Shown: positions 10,317-22,100 of the stretch, piece by piece | Numbering within the stretch: position 1 is the stretch's first letter | Layout: every line of letters starts with the position of its first letter | From: Scenedesmus sp. ARA3 | Lineage: Eukaryota > Chlorophyta > Chlorophyceae > Sphaeropleales > Scenedesmaceae | DNA length: 64,000 nt | NCBI GenBank assembly: GCA_004335835.1 | Contig: RWJK01001384.1 | Location: 144,202-208,201, forward strand | Direction of reading: 5' to 3' | Made by a program: the position numbers and the translations under genes | The notes under the pieces: model-generated | What the model saw: only the letters and a program-made list of their open reading frames with translations | What the model was told of the DNA's origin: nothing | Database searches by the model: none

Positions 10317-13300
10317 CGCAATTATTAGGCCACACCTGCTGCTGCCTTCATTCAGGGGTGCACAGCAAGAGTGATGCGTAGCCCATACCTGCCCTGCTTT
10401 GCAGTGAGGCGCGATGTAACACAGCATGTGCAGCGTGTGCCTGCACTGTCGGATAGCTGCTCGAACCTGCGCAGCATACATAGCCCTGGCACTGGAGGTG
10501 TATGCTGAGTCTGGCATCTCTGCATGCTGCTGCTGCTGCTGCTGCTGCTTTGTCTTTTCCTGCAGCCTGTTTAATGTGTCGGGGGGCTCGCTGCACAGGC
10601 CCAAGTACCTCACCTTTGATGTGCCTGAGGTGGAGGCGCCAGCAGCGGACGCCAACGAAACACAGATCATCGAGATCAATGTAGGTGCCAGCAGCAGCGG
10701 CTGTTGCATGTTCTGCGCCGTGGTAGCTCGCATGTAACAGCAGCAGCAGCATTGTGCAGCACCCGCAGCCCTTTCACATCGTTTACTGCTGCGCGCAGTC
10801 TGGCAGAGACGGCCAGCACAGCAGCGCGCTAGCAGACACAGCTGTGAGGTACTGAGCTGTGGAGGCTTCAGCAGCAGCGCACCCACGTGCACATGCTACA
10901 GCCGCCGCAGCAGCAGCTGCGATCCGCACAGACAACAGTGCCTTGTGCCTCCGCTGCGAGGCACTGCCTGTGCCATGTGTGCTCTCCTTGTCCCCTTCCC
11001 CTCATATGACCCCTGCGTCTCATTCGTGCCCCTGGTCCTTATGCTGTGCTGCTGCAGGTGCTGCGCCCTGGCTACCCAATGTATGACATGCTCGTAGAGC
11101 TCCCAAACAGCTGTAGCATAGCCGAGGTCCGTGCATCCATCACACAGCAGCTGCAGCCGCAGCTGCCAAACGCGCCGCAGGCAGTGGTGCTGCTGTGGCG
11201 CAATGACGGTGCGGATGGCGGCATGCTGGTGACAGCAGCAGCGGATGATGACGAGCGGTTTGATGTTACCACGATTGACCCGTCGCACCCGAGGTTCAAG
11301 CGAAAGGAGCTGCTGGTGTGCTGGCTGCCTAAGGTGGGTGGCTGTAAATTCAGGGAGGGGTGGATCAGGGCTTGAGGAACGTGTAGCTGCTGTGGATTGT
11401 TGCATCGGCGGCGGCTACATTAGGTGCAGGCAGTGTTCTCAGCTGCTGTGCTGCAGCCATGGTAGCTGCAGGCATGACCTTCAGGGGATTGGGCTACCGC
11501 CTGCATGCACAATTGCCCACAAGCTGCTGCGCTGCCTGCCTGCCCTCCTGCCCTCCTGCCTGCCTGCCTATGATCTTGTGCCAGCTTGCTTCTTTAATAC
11601 AAGCGGTTGATGCTGCCTGCCTGCCTGTCTTCCTGATCATGTGTGCCCTGCAGGCGCCTGATGCCAAGGGCAAGCAGCCTGCAACGCCTGCTGTTTGCTT
11701 GCCAGATTTGTGGTCAAACTACAAGCGCTTTGCCTCCGTGCCTTACTTACATGGTGTGTCCTGCAGGCGCCTGATGCCAAGGGCAAGCAGCCAGCCACCC
11801 CTGCCGGCGAAGCAGAGCAGCACTACGCCAAGCAGTACGTGCTGCTGCAGCACATGCGCTACTCGCGGCGCACAGAGTACCTGCAGCTGCTGCCGCTGCC
11901 GGACGATTGTGTGTCTGGCGGCAAGCGGCAGCACGGCGTGCTGCAGGAGAAGCTGCTGCAGCTGCTGGACAAGTACTGCAAGTGAGCACATCATGTGACT
12001 CATAGTATATGAGACAGGATGATTACATGTGGGTCTTGGCACCGTCTTAGATGGCATGAGCCACAGTAAGGTGAACTCTGGGTCTATGACAAAGAGGGAA
12101 CAGCCAAGAACACAATGCACTTTGTTTGTTGTATGTTTGGAAATGCTGGTTGTTCAGCGCATGCATTATGCTGGTGTATCCACACATCATAGTGGATGAT
12201 TGCCGAGTGCCTGCAAGCGTGAGACGATGTGTGCTGCAGCCCACTGCCTGCCGCTGTTGTTGTAGCGGTTTGGTGCATGATCCGCTGTGGTGTCCTGTGG
12301 TATCCGCTGCTGCGCTGACCCAAACGTCCCGCTGCTACCAAACCATTTGTGACGCTGCTCCAGGTACTGTTGGCGCGTGTACCGAGACAACCAAAGCCCT
12401 CCTGACCTGCATCTGCTGCGCACCGCCGACACAAGCGGCAATATCCACGGCACATACCGCCCCAACAACACGCCGCGCACCAACGCCGCATCGTTTGCCA
12501 AGCCTGGCGGGCAGCTGACCTGGCTCTGCCCGGACCTCATTGCCCAGCTGTATGTTGAGGGGCAGAATGTGCTGGGAGACCACTACAACCTGGGCCTGCG
12601 CGTGGATGAATCGCCCGCGCAGACAGCGCTAGCTTGTGAGTGTACGGGCTTGCGCTGGGCAGTGCTTATATATTGCTTGCTGCTGTAAGTTATCACATTC
12701 AAGTATCTGCATCAAACAGTCAGCACTGTCTGTGTCCGCTGCTGTCTCAAACGAGCGGGGCTTCTGGCCACATTTGACGGTCTCACCCATGTGATGCTGT
12801 GCTTATCACACATGCATTAAAAACGCATGTCATTCATCTCATCGGCCGGCGCTCCCTCCGCTCCCGTAGATGAGCGCGACTTCCGGCGCGACGCGGAGGC
12901 CGACCGCCGGCTGCGGCAGCAGCGCCGCAAGCTGCTGCGGCGGCTGCCGCTGTACGACGTGCTCAGCGAGCTGCGCGCCGCGGCGCAGCGCGTGCACCCC
13001 GAGTTCAGCTACATGGGCAGCACGCGCCCGGCTGTGGCGGTGCGGCTGGCGCTGGAGTGCCCGGACCCGGAGCGCAAGCGGCACGGCGTGGCGACGCTCA
13101 AGGTGCGCAGATGGCTTGTATATGAACATGTGTAATAACAAGGGGGTGGCTGCAGCTGTTTGGCAACAGGCCAGCAGCCCTGCGTGTTGTGGTGGTGGGT
13201 GTGGTGGGCAGTTTGCTCAGAAAAGCACCAGCCAGCAGCAGCCGCTTGATTTGTGTTGTTGAGCTGGCGCAGTTGGCTTTGTTTGGCCTTTGGTGTCGCT

Positions 13301-15230
13301 GTGCTGGCTAGTTGACCAAACTTGCTGCTGTCGCCGCTGCGCGGGCTCACTAATCATCAAACTGCTATGCTCAACCTCTTCCTGCAGGTGTACACATGGC
13401 CGTCATTTAACGCGGCGCATGGCTCGCAGCTGTCACCACCCTGCTGTCCGGGATCTTTGAGTTTGTTCTATTGTGCAAAATCATAATCCGCAGGTGTACA
13501 CGTGGCCGTCATCCAACGCGGCGCATGGCTCGCTGCTGTCGCAGCCGACCAGCCTGGCCGCCAACGCGCTGCGCATGGATGGCATGCTCATGGGGCTGAT
13601 GGGGGCGGGCGACCTCATCGCAGAGTGAGTGACGTTATATATATGGGTGTATTTTTGCATTCTGTTCGCATTGTGTTGTTGCATTGTGTTGTTGCTGTGG
13701 GCCTTTGCGCAATGCTGGCGCTGACGCACACTTGCTCACATGCCACAAGCCAGTCGTGCTGCTGCACACATGCGAGTATGGTGGCCTGCTTGATGCTTTG
13801 GGTGATGGTGGAGACCGCATGGATGGCATGCTCATGGGGCTCATGGGGGCGGGCGATTTCATCGCAGAGTGAGTGACTTGCGGCGGCTGTCTGTTTGCAT
13901 TGTTTACTAAACATAGTATGTGCTGATGCCCACTGCGGCACTACCTCACGAGCTACATTCTAGCCGGGCCCCTGCATGCGGGTTGGTGGCCATCTCAATG
14001 CTGTCTGTGGTGTTGGAGTCCACTTGGATGGCATGCTGATGTGGCTCAGGGAGAGGGAGGGGGCTGATTGCCGGGTGCATGCAGCAATTGGCTGTTCTGC
14101 AATGTTGGTTTGTTGCTTGCGCTGACATGCATGTTTCTGCATGAGGACATCCAGGTGCTGTGCAGCACTGCTGAGCAGAGCAACCCAGCGTGTACTGACA
14201 TGACTAAGTCGGCTGCGCTTGTGCATCGTGCGCCTGTGGCGCAAGCAATGCGCACTTACACCAAGTTAAGCCAGACAGCTGCTGACATGACACTAGGTGC
14301 GAAGCTGTTACAGATCTGCGTGTCGCACGCCATCTGCTGACTTTTTTTGCTGTGCCCTGCAGCTTGACAGACAATGACAGCGACAGCGACATCGAGGGCG
14401 GAGGTCTCCTGACAGTCAACAACTCGCCAAACCCCGGCGCACCAGCAGCAGCGGCCAGTCCAGATGGTAGTGCTGCTGCTGCTGCTGGAGGCGGTGACGC
14501 TGCAGCTTCCGACGCACCGCCAGCAGCAGCAGCAGCAGCGCCTGCTGGCAGCTTGCGTGAGGCGCAGCAGCTGGCAAACTTGTACCGCAGCGGCGACAAG
14601 TCGCAGCTGCCGCTGCGCATGACGCTGCGGCTGCTTGCTGCTGGGCAGCCGGCTGCGGCTGGGCTGTACGCGGGCTTGCTGGGCAGCATGGAGGCGTGGC
14701 GGGGCGCGCCTGAGCACAGCGTGAAAGGGCTGCTGGATGTGCTGCGCACAGGTGGGGCCATGTGACTGTGTCCAGCTAGTACCCCTCCTTATGGTCCGAC
14801 TCTGCAGGTCCCGGTAAGTCTTGTGCAATGCTGGAGTGAGCACTGCGTGAAAGGGCTGCTTGATGTGCTGCGCACAGGTGAGGCGAAGGGGGAGGGGATG
14901 CCATGGAATACTGGTGTGCCTGTGGCAGCCGCAGCAGAGTAATGATGTCAATGCTGGAGTGAGCGCAGCGTGAAAGGGCTGCTGGGTGTGCTGCGCGCAG
15001 GTGATATTGGCAGCTAGGCATGTTGGTGCGGCATGCAACATGGCGCAGGGTGTATGTTTGTCACGGAAATTCTGTTGTTAATTCAAGTCTAGAGTGAGCA
15101 CAGCGTGGAAGGGGCTGCTCGATGTGCTGCGCACAGGTGGGAGCGAGAGGGGGAGGGGGGGTCTATTGAACTGTTGATGCTTGTGCAGTGCTGGTGTGTG
15201 CTAGGGTGAGCACAGCGTGAAAGGGTTCCC

Positions 15231-15271
<41 letters not shown>

Positions 15272-16253
15272 ATGCTGCTGCTGCAGGTCCCTGCGAGCCT
15301 GCGCCGCAGCCGCCAGGCCTGGCCGTGCCGCTGCGCCCGCACCAGCTGCAGAGCTTGGCGCGCCTGTTGGCCCAGGAGCAGGCCCCTGGAGGCTTCAACA
15401 GCCTGCTGTGGCAGAGTGTGGAGCTAGGGGGGCAGCGGCTGTGGCTGAGCCTGGTGCTGAGCAAGCTGTGTGCTGTGGCGCCGCCTGCCACAGTCACGGG
15501 CGGCTTTCTGTGTGACGAGATGGGCCTAGGTGAGTGAGACATACACTGGTTGTGCTGCTGTGGGGCTGGCTTGTGCCTGCTGCTGCATTGCCAGCCAGTT
15601 GCGGCGTCACCGTTGATGCTGCGCTCTTGGGGGGTTGCTAGTAGTGATGCAACTGGTGCTGTGATCAAGATGGCAAGACTAGCAGCGGCTGTGGCTGAGC
15701 CTGGTTCTGAGCAAGCTGTGTGCTGTGGCGCCGCCTGCCACAGTCACGGGCGGTTTCCTGTGTGACGAGATGGGCCTAGGTGAGTAAGGCTTGCCAAATA
15801 AACGTATCTAGATTGCCCAACAGCTGCCGGTTTTTGCCTCCTCAAAGCAACCTCCAAACATAAGCTGCGTTCTATGATCTGATTTTGTTCTCCTTCATAA
15901 GTTTGGGCTTGCGCTGCGTTGTGGATCGTGGTGGTGCTGCTGGTGTCTTGAAAGTACTGCTATGTGGTCAGCTGCCTAGTCCGTCAGTCATGGCGTCGTT
16001 GTGGTGATGCACAATCGCTCGCGGCAGCTGAACACACAAAACTGGGTCGGTGAAGCTGGAAGCTTGCTTGATCACTCAGCTGCACATGGCGCTTAGGTGG
16101 ATGACACAGCACGCACATACACATGCTGAACCTGTTGTTGCGGTGTGCTGATCCCCTGTCGCAGGCAAGACCATCACCATCCTGGGCCTCATATTGGCCA
16201 ACCCTGTTGCTATTGCTGTTGCTGCGGTGTGCCTGTATTCACATGTGCTGCTG

Positions 16254-16289
<36 letters not shown>

Positions 16290-16645
16290 AGGCAAGACCA
16301 TCACCATTCTGGGCCTCATCCTTGCCAACCCTGCACCAGCAGTGCACACCACGCTGCCTGAGCCGCCGCCAGCACCACCCGCAGCAGCAGCAGCACGCAC
16401 GCCACGAGGCAAGGCTGCAAAGGGTGGCAGAGGCGGCAAAGCAGCGGCAGCCAAGGCAGCAGCAACGGCAGCAGCAGCAGCAGCAGCAGCAGCGGCAGCA
16501 GCGGCTGCGGCAGCAGCAGCAGATGCTGGTGCTGGCAGCAGTGCGAGCATGCAGCCGATTATAACTAGGCCGGGAGAGCGGCTGCCAGTCAAGCAGGGTG
16601 CTGCAGCAGGCAGCAAGCGTGGCAAAGCTGCCGCGGCTGATTCCT

Positions 16646-16677
<32 letters not shown>

Positions 16678-19091
16678 GCAGCAGATGATGGTGTGCTGCT
16701 TGGAGATAAGAAGGCGAAAGGCAAGGGCAAGCGCAAGCAGAGTGCCGGCAAGGACAGCAAAGCCAAGCGGCGCAAGAATGCATCAGGCACTGCCATAGAT
16801 CTCTGCAGCGATGAGGAGGAGGCAGGAGATGCAGCAGACAAGAGCACAGCAGCAGCAGAGGGTGAAGCAGCTGCTGCAGCAGCAGCGTCGGCCGGGCGGG
16901 GCCGGGGCCGTGGCAGAGGGCGCGGCAGGGGCGGCCGCAGCGGCGGTAGAGGTGGCAGCAGCAGCGCGCTTGATGAGGTCATGGAAGGAGTGATGCAGCG
17001 GCTGCTGGGCAAAGATGGGCCTCACGTTGATGAGGCTGTTGCGGTGAGGGCAGGGGGGTGGGGCAGTGGGGGTGGGCTAGTGAGGGTTAGGGTTTTAGGG
17101 TTTGGTGTAGGGTTGAGGTCATGGAAGGAGTGATGCAGCGGCTGCTGGGCAAGGATGGGCCACATGTGGACGAGGCTGTTGCGGTGAGGGCAGTAGGGTT
17201 GGGCAGTGGGGTCGTGGGGGTGGAGGGCTGAGGGTTTTGTTTAGGGTTCTGGTCATGGAGGGTGTGATGCGGCAGCTGCTGGGCAAAGATGGGCGACATG
17301 TTGATGAGGCTGTTGCGGTGAGGGCACTGGGGGTGGGGACTGGAAGGGATTAGGGTTGAATGCAATTGCTAAGGTGAGGTCACGGAGGGTGTTTTGCGGC
17401 GGCTGCTGGGAAAGGATGGGCCACATGTGGACGAGGCTGTGCAAGTGAGGCAGCAGGAGGAGCGCAATGATCATAGTGAGTCTTTAACCTGTAGAGAAGT
17501 TTAAAGAGGGTTCTTGTTGTGCATGCCATACATCACAACAAGCGTCGGTCCCTACTGCTGTGTCTCTGACTGCGGCCCAGACAATGCATGCTTTACGTCC
17601 CCAGCTATTCACTGAGATGCATAATTTCCTCAAAATGTTTCTCTGCGCCACGTGTCCCGCCACAGGCTTTTGAGGAGGCCGAGGCAGCAGCAGCGCTGCC
17701 TCGCGTCGGTGGTGGACAGACATTGCATACTCTACGTTGTCTGCATCATGTGACACCTTTGCTCTTCCTGCTGCCCGCAGGCTTTTGAAGAGGCTGAGGC
17801 AGCAGAGGCAGCAGCAGCGCTGCCTCGCGTGGGTGGTGGCGGCCTGCTGTACAGCCGTGCCACGCTTGTGGTGTGTGCGGTGAGCCTGGTGGGGCAGTGG
17901 CAGGATGAGGCGGCCGACAAGACAAGGTTGGAGGGCGGCAGCAGCCTGCGCATCTTTAAGTACCACGGGCCCGGCAGGGACAAGGTGCGGCCTGGCTTTG
18001 TGCTTTTTTGTGCGTCCAAGTACGCGTCGCTTGTTTCTAACTAGGTTGCCGCGGGCCTGGCAATGACTCGGTGAGCGCTGGCTGCATGGCTTGGTGCACC
18101 TTGTTTGGATGTGTGGTGGTGTGTGCGGTGAGCCTGGTGGGGCAGTGGCAGGACGAGGCGGCGGACAAGACAAGGTTGGAGGGCGGCAGCAGCCTGCGCA
18201 TATTCAAGTACCACGGGCCCGGCAGGGACAAGGTGGGGACTGGCTGCATGGCTTGCCTCATTTTGTGTGCATTGGGAGGTTGCTGCATAGTTGTTGAGAT
18301 GCTGCGGGCCTGGCAAAGGCGGGGTGTGCGCTGGCGGCATGGCTTGGTAACTCTGTTTTGTTTGTGGGGTGGTGTGTGCGGTGAGCCTGGTGGGGCAGTG
18401 GCAGGATGAGGCGGCCGACAAGACGCGCCTGGAGGGCGGCAGCAGCCTGCGCATATTCAAGTACCATGGGCCCGGCAGGGACAAGGTGCGTGGGGCTGGC
18501 TGCATTTCAATGCTTGGTAGCACTTCATAGCCAGCCAGCAGGCCAGAAAACATATGTGACGGACTGTGCCATGCTGACAAATCATGGTGGTAGCCACTTT
18601 AACCATAGCCATGGGTTAACACATGGCATCCAGGCAAGATGCACAGCTGCTGAAGCCTTGCTGCGCGTTACTTGCTGCTGCTTGTCGCAGGTGACGCTGC
18701 AGCAGCTGGCTGCTGATTATGATGTGGTGGTTACCACCTACTCGACACTGGTGGGTGGGCGGGCATGCTGCTTGGCTTTGGGCAGTGCGGGGCTGCAGTA
18801 GCAGGTTCTGGATGGGTGGAAGGGCATGCTACTTGTCTTTTGGCCATGGGTCATGCTGCTTGTCTTTGTGGCTGGTGGGCGGGCGGGCATGCTGCTTGGC
18901 TGCGTGCTGTGCAAGGCTGCAGCAGCAGGTTCTGGCAGGTCACGCAAGCTGTCACTGCGGTGTTTTCTCAGTGTATACAGACCAACAGGAGTAGCGCAGC
19001 TGAGTTGCTTGTGTGGTGCACGAGCTTGGGCTGGGTTTATGCAAGATGCAGCGACAAGGCCACAGCTGTCCTCGTCAGCTCACCACGTTGG

Positions 19092-19122
<31 letters not shown>

Positions 19123-22100
19123 TTTGCTGGTGGTGCTGCTGCTGCTGGTGCTGCTGCTGCTGCTGCTGCTGCTGCAGGTGGCTGACTGTGGTGCGCATGC
19201 GCTGCCGCCTTTGGAGCAGATTCAGTGGTGGTGAGTGTGTGCTGTTGTATGTAAGTTGGGGCCACATAGTACATGGCAGGCACCGCGCTCACATGGCTGC
19301 ATCCTGCATCTGTTGGCAGTTGCATGCGAGCAATGTGTTTTGACCATTGGACACGGGGCAGTGCAGCATTGCGCATTGCAGCGCTGCAGGCCTGTTGCTG
19401 CAACTCTGCAGTTGGTGTGACGACTGCTGGCTGTGCTGTTTGTTGCGGCACTGTGGAACGTCCCAGGCATGTTGTGCTGGACTGCAGGCGCGTTATGTTC
19501 GACTCGCCTATGTTTCATTTTGACTTCGACGTATGTGTTTGTTGCATGGCTGTTGTGTCCCTGCAGGCGTGTCGTGTTTGATGAGGGCCATATACCGAAG
19601 AACGTGCCCAGCGGCAGCAGCTGGGCAGACTGATGCTGAGGCTGCCTGATTTCGACCTTCACTTTGTTGCTTGGCTGTTGTGTCCCTGCAGGCGTGTCGT
19701 GTTTGACGAGGGCCATGCGCTGAAGAACGTGTCCAGCGGCACCACCAGGGCAGCAGTGGCGCTGCCTGCGCCGCACCGCTGGGTGGTCACGGTGAGCGCA
19801 GCGCTCGACACAACACGATGCAATGACAAACGTGCAGTACCAGTTGGTTATCTCGCGCCCATTGTTGCTAGGTGTGGTGCAGGTACATTGAGGTTGTGTA
19901 AGGGACACTGAGCACTGCAACTGCAGCCCCAGCACTTGCTTTGTGTCAGATGGAGAGCAACAACATCTAGGACGGGTTGCTGACACTGGCTGCACACCCT
20001 CTGTGCATGCTCGCTGCTGTGCGTTCTTCCTGCGGCACACAACAACATGTAAATACTTTCCCACTCGTATTATTACACAGACTGCTGACAAGGGTGCACA
20101 CCTGCTGCATGTGCACGTGCATATCTTTCTTGCTGTCTGCAGGGCACGCCCATTGGCGGTGACGTGGCCGACCTGCAGGGCCAGTTTGCGGCGCTGCAGC
20201 TGTGGCCCTTCAACGTGCCCAGCTGGTTCCACGACAATGTGAGTGGTGGGCTGGTGTGGCGGCTGGAGGCATGTGCCTGCAGGCGCTGATGGTGTGCTTG
20301 CATGCATGCATTCTATGGTGCACCTGGCAAGCATTGCAGTGCATCCCTGGCTGTGCTCTCTGGCTAGTTGCTGCTGCGCGTGCACGCATTCGCATGGGAA
20401 TCAAATATGGCTGGCTATTGTTTTGGTGAGACCAGTGGCGTGGATAGCAGCCCACTTGGCTCCTGACGCTTCATGGTTCACAAGCGCCCTGACAGGAATG
20501 CTGCTGCTGCTTGCTGTTGCAGGTGAAGCACCCCTTCTCCCGCCACATGCTCAACAACAGGCAGCGCAGCAGGTGGGGCAATGGACATTGAACCGTGATC
20601 CATATGCAGCCTGCAGCATGCACCGGCGCAGCGCAGGGGCTGCCGTGTTGCATGCCGTTACTTGCTGTGCTAGTGTGATACCACTGCTGACATGTGTTTG
20701 CTGCTGCTGCTTCCGCTGCTGCTGCTGCAGGCAATACAGCCCGCTGCCGCTGGTGCACGTGCTGTGTGGCCTGGTCACGCGCCACACCAAGGAGCAGCAG
20801 CTGGACGGCCAGGCCGTGCTCAGCCTGCCGGCCAAGACGCTGCTGGACGTGCCAGGTGAGGTGGAATGATAGGCAGCTTGCGGGTTGCGTTGCACTGCGT
20901 TGCGTTGCATTGGTTCATGCCTGACCTCTAAAGGGCTTGATTGGATGCTCAGACTGCCGCCCAAGACGCTGCTGGACGTGCCTGGTGAGGGCTGAAAGCT
21001 GCACGGCAGGCACAGCTTGCAGCATGCAGTGCGTTGCGTTGCCTGAGGCTGGCGTGTGAGGGGCTTGTATGCTGTTGGATCTATGGATGCACAGGTCGCA
21101 AATAATGTCAAAGCATTGCAGCAAACACCATCTCATTGTCACTGTCGCTGTCACCTCAATCATCTGCATGCAGTGGTGCTGAACGTGGAGGAGGCTGCGG
21201 CCTACAAGGAGGCGTATGCGCGGGCGCGGGCCATCTGGCTCAAGCTGGCTGCAGCAGGCCCGGCGCAGATCAACCGCCACATCCTGGCAGCCATGAGCCT
21301 GCTGCTGCCGCAACGGCGCATCTGCAGCGGCGGGCGGCTGAGCAACAGCGACATGCAGGTGGGCCTGTGGTTGGGGGTGGCGGCTATTGCGGCTGTGTGT
21401 GTTTTGCGTGTTTGGATGGCAGCTCTGTGTGTATTGTGTTGGCAGACAGACAGGGCTTGCAGTACACTTGGATATATGTTTGACCAGTTGTAGCAGCAGA
21501 TATTTGTGCGGCACACAGCGATTTGCGCGCCTTCTGGCCGGCAACCCGGCACCCCAGGCACCTCTGTACATGTGTGTTGCCGCATGCCCATGCTGCTGCT
21601 GCTGCTGCTCATCACCACTGCTCACACACTGCCCACGCGTAGGTTAGCAATATGTGCCTGTTTCAAACCCACGACACTCATGTACATCTGTCCCACATGT
21701 CCACACCGCTGTTGCTGATCATCACTGCCTACACACAGGTCCGCGACATCGACCTGTCCCGCACGCTGGGCGACCTGCCCATCTCTCCCGAGGCACTGGC
21801 AGCAGCAGCCGCAGCCACCAGCAGCCTGCTGACGGCTGGGCTGCCCTGTGCTGGCGTGGCTGCCCCTGAGGATGCGGAGTGTGTGGTGTGCCTTGATGTT
21901 CTGGAGGTGCCAGTGGTGACACCATGTGGCCACTGGTTCTGCAAGGTGAGGATGTTGTTATTTAGGGTTGCGTATGATCCACACACGCTTGGAGGCATGC
22001 GTGCATAGGCTATGTACATGGGGAGTTGCGCACAGCTTGCATTTGACATTAGTAAGGAGATCACCAGCCAGGTATTCGGATTGCGTGCTCCAGCAGCTGA

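Noticed and set aside
14204..15041. Long minus-strand open frames opposite SNF2 exons 9-10
   Set aside because: They are the antisense of a GC-rich exon and of the tandem exon-end copies; the + strand carries the phased exons.
16239..17012. 257-codon minus-strand open frame rich in Ala and Pro
   Set aside because: It is the antisense of the low-complexity SNF2 insert coded by GCA/CAG runs.
19222..20385. 387-codon minus-strand open frame
   Set aside because: It crosses three well-supported + strand exons (DEGH box and TGTPIG) and shows no domain.
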